A DNA stretch of 60,000 nt from Tubiluchus corallicola (lineage: Eukaryota; Priapulida; Priapulimorpha; Priapulimorphida; Tubiluchidae), in NCBI GenBank assembly GCA_030141605.1, contig JAQGDQ010000075.1:250001-310000 (forward strand), given 5' to 3'. Positions within the stretch are counted from its first letter, which is position 1, and every line of letters starts with the position of its first letter. Of the stretch, positions 1-13,439 are shown in pieces. Made by a program: the position numbers and the translations under genes. The notes beneath the pieces are model-generated. The model was not told the DNA's origin, made no database searches, and saw only the letters and a list, made by a program, of their open reading frames with translations.

Positions 1-3000
1 GATGTAGTACACAATGGCAGAAATAAATGTTACAAATTCTACAGATAAACTTAATTGTAGTGACGTATTCTGTACCAAATTTTCCTAACACGCGAACTGT
101 TGATAATATTGTAAGGACGGAGAAAAGCCATTTAATTTCACCCCATCTGTGCATTGCAATGATGCGTTACCACTGCCACGTACGAAGCCATTGCGTGTGG
201 GCATTGAATGCCACATTATAAAAGCGCCCGCAGGTAAAGGTGCCCTAGTCCAGTAACTGTGCGCACAGGTGTCGGAAACGTATTTTCCCCAAGTGAATTA
301 AAGCATTTGTTTTCAGATAAAGTAAAAGAGACATGCATAACTAGAGATTATTGGTTGCACTGATTCAAAGCCATGATGTTAAGATGATTTGTTTTTGAGA
401 TTTGGGTAATGAAGCCATCTTTACACCTAGCCAAATTTCTTTCTTAATTAGTAATCGCAAAATGATTTGTTAATAGAGCAAAACCTGTTTGACTAGATCT
501 TGAGTAAATAAGCTGAGCTATAAAGACAATATTATCAAAATAGTCATCATGGCTGTTACATAACCCTGCTTTCCCAACCTGTGTGTACTTAAAACTTACA
601 ATAAGGTAAAATGCTAGAGAAAAAGTATTTTCAGTTAAAAGTGCGTTAATAAGCAAAAATTCTTCTTGGTCCCCCAAACTGTTGAAATTTAATGTTAATT
701 AAATTAAAGTTAATTACTTAAACTGTGGTTTTACTATAAATCTTTGTTTTTGCCTATGTATTAATTGTTTTAATAATTTATATAAATTCTTTTGATTGAC
801 TAACTTATTAATTTCTGGATAAATTCTGGCGTTTATACACGTATTTTAACTTCCAGTGATATCAGCATCACCGATTATTCATTATTACCACACAATTTTC
901 GCGGCACATAACCGAGCGAAGCCACGCAACCCTGCTTAATATGATGACAAAATCATGACATACAAGTTAGTATTGCAACTTATTTTTGCCTCTTTAAATT
1001 GTCAGAAGCTGCAGTCTGTTCAATAGTGTACTCCCTTTGCATTCTTATGAGTCGCTGTTTAGACAAACGGTCGTATGGATTTAGCATTGCAGAATGGAAA
1101 TGCATAAACGGGTTTCTTTAAATTATTGTTTGTTTGATGCTAGGCTGCTTGAATCAACTCAGGCCTCAAGAATGTGCTAAATTGTTCGTCATGTGATTAA
1201 GCTAGTCGAAGACGCGTTTTTCTGATGTACTAATTCTGCAATAATGTCTACAGGTTATAGTTAATCATCGCTTAAGATACAAGTAATCTCTATGCTAATT
1301 TTACCTGCCAGAGGCAAAATCAATGCCAAACAGAATGTGGCCTATGAATAAAAAAGATCCATTGGACCATAGTACTTTATTTCAAGTAAACCATTTTTAG
1401 TGTGTTTGTTACACAGTTTGTAGGCAGCAGCTAGCCTGAGTAGATACGTTTGTCTTCTTCACAATTAGATAATTACAGAGGTTTCTCTTTAACGTTGAAC
1501 AACAGAGAATTTCTACTTTTATAGGACAAGATTCGTGACAATGTGCTGCAGTTTTGATTTTTTTTCGATGTTATGAATCGAAGTGACCGATGTCTAGTGT
1601 ACTTGATCTTTTCACCGAGCTCACAGTTCACCCTTCAACTTATTCCAAAAAAACCTATTCCAGGTGTCTACCCTGCAAGTTTCGTGACTATATCCCTCTG
1701 CGTTTGCGAGTTAACATAATGGATGCTTAATATAAAGCAAATACGAAAAAAGTCAGCGTATGGGTTCTCTTAGATCCGCGCAGCTCGCGCTCACCGATAA
1801 AAACAGGCTGGAGAAACGAAGTTAGACGACTAGCTTCATCCTGCGGCTAAACATTTAGTCCAAAATCCACGTCCTTGCCTCTGAAACAACTTGCCTGTAA
1901 ATTAAATTAAACAATAGGCTAGATGGTATGCATTTTTATAAGCAACAGTAAGCGATTTGTTAAATTCACAAGTAAAGAACGAGAAATTGAGAAGAAACAT
2001 CAAGAATTTTCCCCTGCATGTGCGTCTCATGTTGTACAACTTGCGAGAAACTGAATCGTAAAACTGTCATGGAGCTACTGAAATGTGGGCTACGCGTTCA
2101 TTGCAGACGGATAAATTGAGAAAAAAAAACAGATTTTAACGACGCTTCAGCTGGAGCGATGTAGGTTCAAATTTTATCGGGAAAATACAGTCAGCGCGTC
2201 AACTAATCGACGTGATACGAAAGCGACCGGATCGATAAAAAGCGATTCCAACTAAATCCACGTGTTGCCCGGAAGTGTGTTAAGTTTTGTGACATTTAAA
2301 GCATTTTGTTATTGTTGACTTGTGCTAATTTTAAGGCGCTGTGCTATTTATATAACAAACCATTACAAATTTTTAAACACTCTCTGACTCCACGTTAATA
2401 GCAATAATATTACAGCACGAATAGTATTTCGTTATGTCAACAAGTTTTGAATATGCATACATATACTATATGATGTGTGAAAGATATTTATTGTCGTAGC
2501 CACAAATTTGTACAAATGTTTGTTGTATTAAACTAAATCTGCGAATTTGGTTTAAACACTTTTCACCCGTTTCAATTCAAGACTGGATCTGGATTAGACC
2601 TCGCTTAGAAGAATTATTATTCTATTTCGACTCTTTGTGGTGTCTGTACAAATTTCCACCTTTTTAAATAATTATGATGAAGCTACTCTAAATTTACAAA
2701 GTAAAAATGCTGAAAACTCTGATGTCATTGTAAATATTGATAACAACCTTAATGCACAGTTTGTCCTTTAAACGTCCGGATTTGTACGGCATTTTAAACA
2801 AAATTCTCATTTCGTTTTAACTCTGTAAACAAAAATAATGTTTGCTTTTCACTTTATCTGATGAAAATGAATTTTATTGAAAAATAAACGAAGTTTGAAC
2901 AGAAGATACCAAGGCGTATTGAATTATAATTTCAAAAGAAAATGCAGTTGTCAACAAATTTTGTAATTTATTTGTTGCTTAACCTTCAAGAAAATATAGG

Positions 3001-3639
3001 TCGGTTTATTGTTACTGATGTAAACTGTGAAGGTACCACAGTATCAGAAAAAGAGGGAAATGAAAAGCATGTCAAATAACTGTAAATTAAACGGGTGGCT
3101 GACAAATTGGAACGAGTTCTTGGAAAAACGCAATTTTTCCTTTCTTGGCAAATGTCAAGCAACTCAAAATTGAACAAATATTTCGTTTAGAAACTTTAGT
3201 TGATCAAGTTTTGCTCTTGTTATATCGTTTACAGACATTTTATTGCCTAGCAATATGGAATTGCATTAGTGTTGTAAAATTGAAAACTCTAATGTGGCAA
3301 TGTTTTAATTTTTGATCTCAGTAAGCCGGTGCTCAAGGAGCTCAATATAGAAACGATACATGTTCTATAATCGCTTTTCAGTTCAGAGTGTGATTCATCC
3401 ATTGGATGTATTGTATTAACAGTCACTAATAAGTTACTAACAAACTGTCTTCAGTTTCTTTTATTTGTTCTATGAAATAAACCAGTATGCACGGTCGTGT
3501 ATGCTGGCTTAAAAAAGTTTCCTGATGGCAAAAAACTCAAAAAACAACACAGAAAGCCTGCCAACTCGTTGCTTCATAGAGTTACAGCTTTTACCCTGCC
3601 CTATATATCTGGATTCTACTAATTAGTGCCAAGATATGA
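1..3639. other. Unannotated AT-rich sequence
   Basis: I find no gene, RNA or mobile-element signature here. Open frames are short (under 80 codons), lack recognisable motifs and are interrupted in every frame. The stretch is compatible with intergenic or intronic DNA. A slightly GC-richer pocket lies around 1770-1880 but shows no coding pattern. Confidence 0.5.
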
Positions 3640-3920
3640 AGAAGCATCAAGAACGTCAAGGGTAAACCAGTATCAAGAGACGTCAAGGAACAAAGCAGCA
3701 TCAAATATAAGCGTAATGAAAATTGAGTCTTTCTGTTTAGCGTCAAGATTATTAGTGACTGTCAAGGTACATCACAAAGTGTCAAGGAACTAAATAAAAT
3801 CAAGAGAAGCCTGTTAAGTAGAAATTAAAAGCAGTTTTTTTAAATGTTGTATCCTCAAAACGGATAATTAGTTTGTACTGAGTTAATTTGGTTTCATGAT
3901 TTTTGGTGTCAAGGTGTCTT
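3640..3920. repeat. Cluster of GTCAAGG motifs
   Basis: The heptamer GTCAAG(G) recurs at about 3654, 3682, 3740, 3758, 3780 and 3907. The first copies sit in a loose 26-28 bp unit of the form ATCAAGA-ACGTCAAGG. It looks like a decayed short tandem repeat. No function is evident. Confidence 0.35.
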
Positions 3921-5927
3921 TGTTGCTTAATGCCGTAAAATTACAGTGGCTTTCTTTTTAGCCAATAAAAAGCTGAATCTCTCTATTCATCAAGATCTGG
4001 TTCACTGTCTTCTACTAACTGTCTGAACAATTATTAAATTAGTCATAACAGTTACATACATGTACGCCGTAACACACTCGACCTGGTTGAGAGTCCACAC
4101 TGTCATTAATGAGCGTCATTGCCGTTCATCCACGGTAAATGGAACGAGTCCACAATGTCAGCGGACAATCCCAGTGTCAACCCAAGAGTGAAACGTGTGA
4201 GTATTACTGTCATGTCCCCAGAATTACAAGGAATGAAATTTTATCCGCAGTGTCGTTGTTCAGTGTCAATGGCATTTGTTTTGAATGATTAGCCATCATA
4301 TTGATAATCATGTTTCAGTTTCAGATTTTCATGGGTTTCTATTCTATCCATAGTGGCACACGTCATAATATAGCAAATAAATGCGCCGGAAATAGATAAC
4401 CTATAATTATTATCTCTCCATGTGGTAACTGGCAATTAAACGTGAAATGTTCCATTATAAATCGCAGAAGAGGGGTGACATCCGAGTAATTTGATGAAGC
4501 CCAATTTAGTTTGTTGATGTGCGCGGGAAATGAAGCAATAAGAACTAATCAGAGCCACAAGGTCAATTCCTGTACAAGGAAGAGTTTTTAACAAGACTCT
4601 TTATCGAGTGTTTCATGAAAAGCAAATGGTTTTTATTCTAATACCGTAGCGGTGCTAATTGGAAAAATCAGAATCTTAGTGCATTAAATCCCTAAGTTCT
4701 GCTTGAGCACGTCGTTGTTTAATGGAAAGATTAATGGCAAAGTGAAGGACAGCATACTCCGTAAATGTTATTAATTTGTTTGTACTTCAGAGAAATGAGA
4801 TTTTGAGCTTTGAGATTTTGAGTTTAAAAAATGAGTTTTCAGAACCGCTCATTACTGAAGCCCACAAGACTCGTTAGCCTCCACGCTTGTGCTTGGAGAT
4901 TACGTAGTTTGCCTGCTGTTTTTCATTCATTAGCAAGAACAAGAAACGTGACTTGTAATCAGAACTATGACTTTGGAAAAGCCAAAAATAAAAGTAGGTA
5001 TAGTCCGTTCGTCAGTGAACGACAAGATCAACTGTTTAGAAGTGTATAAAAACAGTTGAATTAAAAATTTGTGAAGAGTAGCTGTTTTCACCAATCACAA
5101 ATCAACTAGTTCTGATAGCAGCAAGAAATGGAATCGGCGGCTTTAACTGTATGTCCAACTTTACAAAAAACACAGTAAAAGCTAAAAAAATGAAATCTTA
5201 GTCGTGGTCAAGATCACGAAATATAATTACCTGAATAATCCATTGAAATTCATCTATTTAAAATTTAGGCATAAGTAATTAAGCAGTATGAATTTTAAAA
5301 ATAGTAGGCGCAAAAAATGGTCACCGCAATATCTGATTGATGGATATGATTTTCTGAATATTTGCACGGCATTGTCACTTTTTTGATACTATCATTAGTT
5401 TAGTCACCAGAATAATAAGATTTATTTACGATCGACAACTTGTCAACGAAGAACAATTTTGGAGGTACAACAAAATTATTGAAAATGAAAAACGCAAGTT
5501 ATCAAATCCTAACCTAGTAGTTAGTAGACAAATTGAATATATACCCAATTGGACTTCTGAGTTATTATGGTTTTATAATTTTGCTGCAAATATGTGCTAT
5601 GCAATGTGGTATTCATTTTAATATCCGCGCACTATGATCTTGTTTATTAGCAAATCTATACTTGAAAAATTTTGTTTGACTGTTTCTGAAAATTAGCATT
5701 TTCAAATTAACCTATGTATAGCTTAATTCACAGTCGACTCTATATCTACAGATAATTGATTCTCAAAAAAGTACTAGCAAAAGCGCAAAAATAGCAGCTG
5801 TTTTCTTCCGAGTAACCGCCTGGATATGTTTTAGAAGCTTCTGCCACATTGTGTTGATTCGAGTTAGACAAGTGTTTATTATTCTGCTTTCTAACAGAAC
5901 AAACGTTTGCATGAAACGAAGCGAAAA
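3921..5927. other. Unannotated sequence
   Basis: No gene or element is recognised. A 72-codon open frame at 4831-5049 has no detectable domain and ordinary AT-rich composition, so I treat it as chance. Confidence 0.45.
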
Positions 5928-6073
5928 GTAAGCAAGTAAGCAAGCAAGCAACCAAGCAACCAAGCAAGCAAGCATATAAGTGAGTGAGTGAGTGAGTGAG
6001 TGAGTGAGTGAGTGAGTGAGTGAGTGAGTGAGTGAGTAAGTAACTAAGTAAGTAAGTAAGTAAGTAAGTAACT
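5928..6073 (+). repeat. Compound AAGC / GTGA / GTAA tetranucleotide array
   Basis: Three adjacent blocks switch by single-base change: AAGC-type units (about 5929-5975, with AACC variants), then GTGA units (about 5979-6035), then GTAA units (about 6036-6072). The minus-strand translation is a leucine/serine/threonine-rich repeat and is not a gene. Confidence 0.9.
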
Positions 6074-7139
6074 ATTTTATTTATCATCCTTTTACAGACG
6101 AAACAGTGCATGAAATGATGTGATAGAATGTAACAGAATTATAATGAAAATTTAATTATATATCTGGAATAAGGTGCAAAATTGACGAAAGCGTGGCGAG
6201 GAACTAAAAGTTATCCAGGTCAGTACACCCTAGAGGGATACAAAAAGATATGCGAAAGATGGGCAATTTTAGCCATAATGTTGAAAATGCATATCAGTTC
6301 ACAGTCTTGGATCTATTATTTAATAAACTTTCCTATACGAGCCGTGATAGTCCTCTTTTATCTTCAAATATGAAAATCGTTTGAGGTTAGCTTGCAGTCG
6401 TGCTTTATTAAGCACAAAGCCTCCAGGGCAAACAAAGCGGCACGTATAGTACATCTCGGTGGACCTATGCTACGTGATCTTATCCATCCGATTTGTCACT
6501 TGTGCCAAACCTCAAAGTCGTATAATTAAGCCCAAAGTGCCATGTGAATGCTGAATGAGTAGACATCATATGTGAATAATCCGACTTTAAGACATAACAA
6601 CATCTTTTGAAAATTAGCGTGTGTGCAGGGAGTGCATAACTCGAACTTGATTAGATTATTACCACTAGTTAACTGGAAAGTAAGACATCAAAAGAATTTC
6701 AAGACTACTCGAGCATAATGATTTAGTGAAAAATACGAGCAACACAAACATCACAATAATTTAGACTTACCAATACACCCATTTGGCTCATTTGGCCTAG
6801 TTGAATGAAAATTTTTATCATTAAGAGATAGCATCCACATTGAAATCAAAACCTGACGATTTCTCAGTAAACAGTCTACTCTTCATTTAAACATTAATCA
6901 ACTGCATTTCCGTTCTCCTTGATCAGAATTGTATAAGCGACGTTTTGATTATAGTAACTATTCTGTAAATTTAGTTATCACATAGAGAAAAAGCTGTTCT
7001 TAGTTTAATATTTGAATGTTTTGCACAATATAATTTATTTCAGTCTCACTGTACAGATGAAATTTCAAGGCGTAGAGCTGTTGTAAATACTAACAGAAAA
7101 CCTAAAACACCTTTGACATCCGAAGCGTGACGATTAAAC
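6074..7139. other. Unannotated AT-rich sequence
   Basis: I see no coding, RNA or mobile-element signal. A 63-codon open frame at 6182-6373 has no recognisable motif. Confidence 0.45.
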
Positions 7140-7700
7140 TATACAGACGGCAATGACGGAACCGAAGGGCATGGTGCGGTTTAGCATAGGTAAGGTCACC
7201 TGCTGGCCAGGTGTGCGTCGGGAAAGGTAAGCCCACAGTATGCACCTACAATGATGTATTCACACGCAAAGACTCGTCAAATCGTCAAAACCAAAGTACT
7301 GGTGCAAATTCCAAGAAAACGCACTGAAACCGTAGTATCTAGCACACATTCCGGAACTAATAATACTGGTGAAAAAGACGTTAATCCGCGACCAGACTGC
7401 ACAGTTCCAACGGCGCGTGTGGAAAATTCATAATCAATCAGCGTATGAGCGCGTATAATTGTCTGTACACCCGTGGGACGGATTGGTCGCATTCGACATC
7501 GTATTGATTTGGTAGCGTGCGTAAAAGCAACGTGGCTTCCTTCATCCAGAGCCTCGAGGGTGGAAACCCTTCGAAGCCATTTGGTATTTTTCTTAGCAGG
7601 TAGCGCTTCGATTGAAATAAGCAAACGACTCTGCTTCGGAAATAGCACCACGAAACCGTTTTTTTCTAGCAAAATACAATTTGCAAAAAACATCGCGTTT
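7140..7700. other. CpG-richer pocket with overlapping open frames
   Basis: CpG dinucleotides are visibly more frequent than in the flanks, for example around 7375-7520. Open frames overlap on both strands: a 138-codon frame on minus (7277-7693) and 60- and 76-codon frames on plus (7251-7433 and 7473-7703). None has a recognisable domain. Opposed open frames are expected from lower AT content and hence fewer stop codons. Two GGTAAG donor-like sites lie at about 7189 and 7226. The pocket could be a promoter or first-exon region, a decayed element, or chance. Confidence 0.3.
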
Positions 7701-8005
7701 TAGCGTCTTATGCCGCGCAAATCTAGTATTAATCGATGAGCCAAATTATCTCTATACATATCTGTATGTACACTGTTTAGCAGAGCTGAATTGGACCAAG
7801 CCAACTCCTGCGTTGAGTAAGAAAATACACAGACCCGCAAGTAAGAAATCAAAAGCAGCTGAGAAAAAGAAAGCAAGAACGCATTTAAAAACAGAAACGC
7901 GCCTAGTGTATAAACAATTGCTGGGCGACTAATTATAATGTTAAAGAAATAGTCAATAACGTCAAGGTATGTCGTTGTTACGAATTTGCATCAGAACAAA
8001 AAAGT

Positions 8006-8044
8006 AATTTTCAGCTTAAATTTTTCAGCTAAATTTTTCAGCCT
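8006..8044 (+). repeat. 13-bp tandem repeat, 3 copies
   Basis: Three consecutive units of the form AAATTTTTCAGCT start at about 8006, 8018 and 8031 with small differences. It is a short minisatellite without evident function. Confidence 0.7.
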
Positions 8045-9070
8045 TTGAGCTAAAGCGAAATATCTGCTACTAGCCTAGTACTTCAGTTAAGCTATAATAT
8101 TTTTGCATGAGGGTACCCTGAGCGAGCAACTAGTGCGCTGACTTTAAAATTTAGTCACTGCCCAATTTTTCGCAGAACTTATTAACCAAGCCATCACCGT
8201 TTGGCATGGTCACGCCCAGTTATTCGCATGGTGGGAGACATGAACAAAGGAATATTTGAGCAAAGACCAAAATTTTTGGCCGCCAAACCTGTTGGTATTA
8301 CCGCATATAATTTTGTCATAATCATTTTTCTGCTGATTACAACAATGCCTAATTGAAAACAAGAGGCCAGTTTTCTTACATCAATTTATTGAAAAGGAAT
8401 TACGATTTTCATTGACATAAGAGATATCTTTGCAATTTCAGAGATATCAAAGATGCTACAGGAGGAAAAATAGTAAACACGATGAATTTTAAAGTTTGAG
8501 GTGGCACAACGGATGCCTTAAAATTCTACTGTATTTCCGTGGCTAAAGTTTTTGTGATCGATTAGGTACCACCCGAATTGTATATATTTAGCTGAAGGGT
8601 ACACAAGGTTAACGCGCTTTGTCCCAAAATAAATTTCAAATTCCTTTAATTCACCAAACAAAGATTAATTGCCTATTTAAGTAGCACTAGCCGCCATTGC
8701 CCGTTTGCTTTGTACAATTTTAATTTTATTGGTTTGTAATTTACACATAAGCAAATTAATTCAATTCACTTCATTTGAATTTGATACGGTAGGGCGCTTG
8801 TAAATGCTTAATAATTATAAAATTCGGTTCCTAGCTGTTCTGACTGTAATTGTAACGTATTATTTTATTAAGGTCTGCTAACTAAATGCCGATTAATTCC
8901 CGCGAAAAACTTGTGGTTTTCGGACGAATTTACCGTTGTCCCACACTCATAAATGCTTTTAAGAGTGCCAACTGAGCTAAGAGATCTTTTCGACCAACTG
9001 CGAATTACTTAGACCTGCCATTGCCAGCCAGACTGAGTGCTATCCTTGTTATGGATTTCGACTGCTCGGC
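8045..9070. other. Unannotated sequence
   Basis: No gene, RNA or element is recognised. Composition is AT-rich with many stop codons in all frames. Confidence 0.45.
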
Positions 9071-9101
9071 TACGTCACAGCAGCAGAATTGACGTCACAG
9101 C
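9071..9101 (+). promoter_or_regulatory. Paired CRE-like motif
   Basis: ACGTCACAGC occurs twice with a 20-bp offset (from 9072 and 9092). The second copy is part of a full palindromic TGACGTCA (9090-9097), the classic CREB/ATF binding sequence. No TATA box or gene is recognised nearby, so a regulatory role is inference only. Confidence 0.3.
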
Positions 9102-10470
9102 TCAAGTGCCGCTAGGTCTGTATATTTTTCATGGGGATGTGGCTAAGCAAACAGAATTATAACGGGTTGAATAAAATGAAATAAGTACCAGACGTTGGCG
9201 TGCACATTCGTTAAGTTTATGTACATTTAATGTGTGGTATTTATTTACCACCGTCATGAAGAAATCATAAAACATGTGTAAATTAATTATAACCACTCAT
9301 TCAAGTGTCGAGGTCAAACACAAGTGAAGGCTGCCATTTAAATGACGGCGCTCAGTTAAGTCAGTTTAAGTTTTCGTTTTCTAGAAAAAAAGGTTCTACA
9401 TCACTTCCCGGTTGGTTGTAAAGCAAAAATAACCATAAGCATGGATGGGGAACTATGTTCACTGATGTCGTTACTTCCACAACAGAGCAAAACCTGTGTA
9501 AAAAGTTGGTCCGCTGAATAAATAACGCAGTTGCACGGAAATGTCGTGTACACATCAGTGTCCATACGTGGATTGAAAGGCACTTGCATAGCAAGAGCAC
9601 AGTGTTATAAGGAACCTTACTGGCTGGGCCATCGAAGAAATAAGATCCTACCAGTTCTTGGTTTGAATGTTAAAGACAAATAAATTTATAGATATGCGAT
9701 ATGCAAGATTCATCCATCAATGTATGAGGACAATATGGCATTCTAATCTAGGTTGATACTTTTACAATGTGCGATCTAATTTGCATTTATACAGCTGTAC
9801 CTGAATCGGTTGTTTCTGGGGGGGGGGGGCAATTTGAGGGTTAGTACCTTGATGAGGGAATGATGCGTATCCTAACGTGGCTAAGACACCTGTGCCAATC
9901 AAATGTCTGAACTTAGTAAAAATGTCTTATCTCAGAACAGCATAAATTAGAAAAGCCAATTCGTACAACAGACTCGTACAGTAAATATGACAGACGTTAG
10001 TGCTGTCTGGTAGGTTTTGACATTCAGTACCTCTAAAGTGTAGGCCTAATGCAATCCAGAGCCACACTAAATATCTAATCTACAGCTCGTACTACAATAA
10101 CCGTCGCCGTTGCCGTCAAAAGCTGATCGCGCTCTTCAGTGAATGTAATACGCTCTTAAATTACCTGTTGGATTGAGTGTTGGTAAAAACCTCTGAATCA
10201 CGCGAGCTGCTGTGTGATTCAATTATCATCACATTCTAAACGCATTAACTTTGAAAGCTGCAGAGCAGATACAACATTTTGTGCTTAAAAGTTAATTAGC
10301 AGAGCCTCTTCAGCAAAACGTTCGCTGATGATTTGGCGAGATATTGAAGACACGAAACTCGCAGAATACAGCATCATATTAACAACGCAGAAGACGCATC
10401 ATTAAATTTAATGATCACGCGAGAGGAGAAAATTCTGGAGAAAAAAGGAAACTGAAACATCGATAACATC
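9102..10470. other. Unannotated sequence with a poly-G run
   Basis: The only distinctive element is a run of 12 G at 9818-9829, which could form a quadruplex-type structure. Minus-strand frames at 9361-9600 show no domain. Confidence 0.45.
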
Positions 10471-10505
10471 ACGTAACAACACGTAACAACACGTAACAAC
10501 ACGTA
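10471..10505 (+). repeat. 10-bp tandem repeat
   Basis: ACGTAACAAC is repeated three times perfectly, followed by a partial fourth copy (ACGTA). Confidence 0.9.
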
Positions 10506-11345
10506 GAACAGAATCCCAGTTTAGCTTTCATTGTTGGCATTCATTTCAACAACTTACACAAATAAATACTAATTATGCAGAGCACCTAATCAAATGTAAA
10601 CCCATCAATTGCAGATATGTTACGTAGATTTACTTCATTTGTAAATACGCACAACATATACGATATCATATGTTTGTAAATAAATTTGCTTAACAAATCG
10701 CAAACAACTGCACGTGTAAGTAAAACATTTGTAAGGACAAAGGGTTAAAATGTGTTGTCATTTCTATTCGTTTTGAGTTTCTTCGTTTCTAGAGAGCATA
10801 TCGAGAAAATTTTTCAAAGTACTTGAAAGGGATGTATTTTTCTTTAGAAACCGAAAGTCTTTAAATTGTGTTGACTTTTGGGAGTTACAGCAGTCATTTC
10901 TTTGCACCCTTTTCTATAAACTATATAACACTACTTGTATACAGGATAGGTCGTTATAAGGCTGGAGAAAACTTGGATAGAGTAGATAAGAACAATTATG
11001 CAAGTTTAAGAGCAATGAAAAAAGCTTTTGCGATTGGCATACCGTTATCGAAATGATTATTTTTGTTATACTCTAAAGATTTTAATGTTCGTAGTCCTGG
11101 AAATTAATTCCAAATACTAATTGCAATAATTTTCAAAACCATATCATATATAATTATTGTGCTAAACTCTGTTACAGATCTGATTGAACTGAACGAATGT
11201 CTTAAATCTTAATACATGTTAATAAGCAAAACTTTCGGCCTAATTGAAGAAAGCATCAGAAATTCTAGGAGCGATTTGTTTGGCCAGAATGAATCCAATC
11301 ACAAAAATTTCAGCATTTCTTGCTATCTTAATTAACATTGCCCAA
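10506..11345. other. Unannotated AT-rich sequence
   Basis: No recognisable feature. The frame at 10868-11056 has no motif. Confidence 0.45.
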
Positions 11346-11417
11346 GAGTTATAGAAGAAATAAACTATTAATGACGTTCAGGAGTTATAAATGAAATGAA
11401 CTACTAATAATGTTCAG
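11346..11417 (+). repeat. 36-bp tandem duplication
   Basis: Two adjacent 36-bp units, 11346-11381 and 11382-11417, both begin GAGTTATA and end GTTCAG and differ at only a few positions. It looks like a local duplication. Confidence 0.85.
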
Positions 11418-12515
11418 GATTTGCGGACGAAATTAACTTGGATAAGGCATTGACCCTAATGTCTTTTTTCAAGCTTTCAAATGGAAAACCTGCGACCATC
11501 AGTCACTTATTATAAGATTATCGTGGACAGGTCTTTTTATTAAAGTGTCATGTTTTTTTCAAAGGCAAGATTATGTATTCTGCCTGTGATTGGTAATTTT
11601 ATTTTTAAAAGCCGGTCTTGGTTAGTGAACTTTTTCCTTTGTCACTGACAGAGTTTTTCTATAGTGTCACACAATACAACAAGAAAAATTTAAAGTTTAC
11701 TGTAAAATTTTAAGTCAAAACTTTCTTCCCTAAAAAAGAAGAGTTTAATTGCGGAAAAAAGTTAGCAACAAATTTAGCTAAGAAACATGATTTAAAATTC
11801 ACCTTAGGATTTTTGTTATGGTTCTGAATCACGCGAACGTCAGAAATGCGTGCATGTTCCATTACAGAAGCTATAAACCTCAGCTTCTGAGCAACTTCAG
11901 ACTATCACTTCATCCCAACAGAGAACTAGTCACATTTAGAATTCGAAACAGAAGGCCTAAATAAACTATACTCGTGTGAAAACATGCATGACCTCGTAAC
12001 ATTTGCGAAGGAAATTTCCGTCTCATGAAGAACTATGAAATGTTAAGCGGGGTTAGATGATAAGATTTAACAGATAAACGTGATTTTTACTTAAAATCTG
12101 GACGTGATTTGCAGAAATACTTCCCGAAAGAAAATCAATTGTGAAAAATATTTTGAAACTAATTTTACTCTATCACTATTAATTTTTAACATTTTTTCGT
12201 CGTATTTGTAATGCGTGCCCAAACAAAAAGCACCGTTCAGCAAATGAAGCCATTTCGAAAGCCTGTAATTACTTACAAATGAAGCTATTATTATTATTTA
12301 TTTATTTATTTTTTGTTATTAAACTTTCCCTTTCTCGTCAACAGATAACGCCACTTGTAAAGTCTTTTAGCCGACATTACTGTTAAATTAATAGAAGCTG
12401 CAGGATCTAGTTTGATTTTATCTTCCCGGCCCATGTAAATTATGAAATTTGGTATCCCTCTTATAGATACCACCAGGAATCTGTAAATAACAGGCTAGCA
12501 TTATACAATCATGTC
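11418..12515. other. Unannotated AT-rich sequence
   Basis: I see no gene or element. A small block of (TTAT)n-like sequence lies near 12290-12312. Confidence 0.45.
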
Positions 12516-12620
12516 TCGGTGACGACGACGATGATGATGGTGATGGGACAACAATGATTTTGATTGCAAGGATGATGTCATTGACAGTGGTGATGATGGC
12601 ATTATTATAGTGAACATGAT
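12516..12620. repeat. Degenerate GAT/GAC trinucleotide tract
   Basis: GACGAC and GATGATGATGGTGATG runs followed by imperfect GATG words mark a decayed trinucleotide microsatellite. Confidence 0.6.
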
Positions 12621-13039
12621 GATTACTGTGCAGAAAAAGAGCAATGATTCTGCGCATTGGTAGCCTTATCAATCATTTGTGGTGAGTCCTTTAGTGAGTG
12701 TGACAATTAATATCAACCAAATAAAAAACATTAACCATTCTCGCTATTTAAACTGAGAGTTCAATGCCATAATCTAGGCGTCAAATGAACTCAATTTATC
12801 TAGCTAAGAGCTTTATATTTGGCCAGTGACCTTCGCGGGACATTCGTCATTAGTGATCAAGAAGCTATATTTGGTGACTCAATCAGTCGGAACGCACGTC
12901 ATCGATGGTAATCGATGCGACACACAATTTCGCCGCCTGTCGCCGATGATCGGATTTAACAAAGGTTGAATCGCTTAGAGATGAGCAATCGTCCGTTACC
13001 CATAGCGATAACTAGCTTTATCTACCCAAGCGCGAGTTA

Positions 13040-13131
13040 ATTTAGCAAGTCAAGCAAGAAATCGTTTGCTTTAGTCTTGCCAGTTAGACTGTTGGTTAGA
13101 AACGGCATGGTTTTTCGCATTCTCACAATTG
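13040..13131 (+). CDS. Possible first coding exon (weak)
   Basis: An ATG at 13107 lies in a good context (GGC-ATG-G) and opens 25 nt of coding sequence (MVFRILTI, then one base) before a strong donor-like TTG|GTAAGT, with GT at 13132. The short hydrophobic start would suit the beginning of a signal peptide. The upstream 12880-13080 region is somewhat richer in CpG than the surroundings. No downstream exon could be linked, and the exon start is arbitrary. This is inference from splice-site pattern only; such short matches can arise by chance in 60 kb. Confidence 0.2.
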
Positions 13132-13439
13132 GTAAGTTGAGCAGGGTTGTAGTACATTCCTAAGGTAATCTCTTGCTTCTTTCCACAATGTAATCTTAAT
13201 ATATCTATTGACATGAATATTCTATTTTTATTGCTCATTGTAAAATACTTACTTTCCTAATTTTTTTATTTTTCTTGTTCTGTTACTCATTCTTATTCCA
13301 TATGTGAAGCAATTATTAATTCATTTCATAACTAAATAATACAATGATGCACAGCTACTTAGTGACGAAAGACGGAGATCGTAAAAATTAATAGCAGTTT
13401 CACTGCGCGTCAGTAATGCGACTTCTATAACTGATAATT

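Noticed and set aside
7277-7693. 138-codon minus-strand frame as a gene
   Set aside because: No recognisable domain, opposite frames are also open, and the region is simply lower in AT. Kept only as a CpG-pocket observation.
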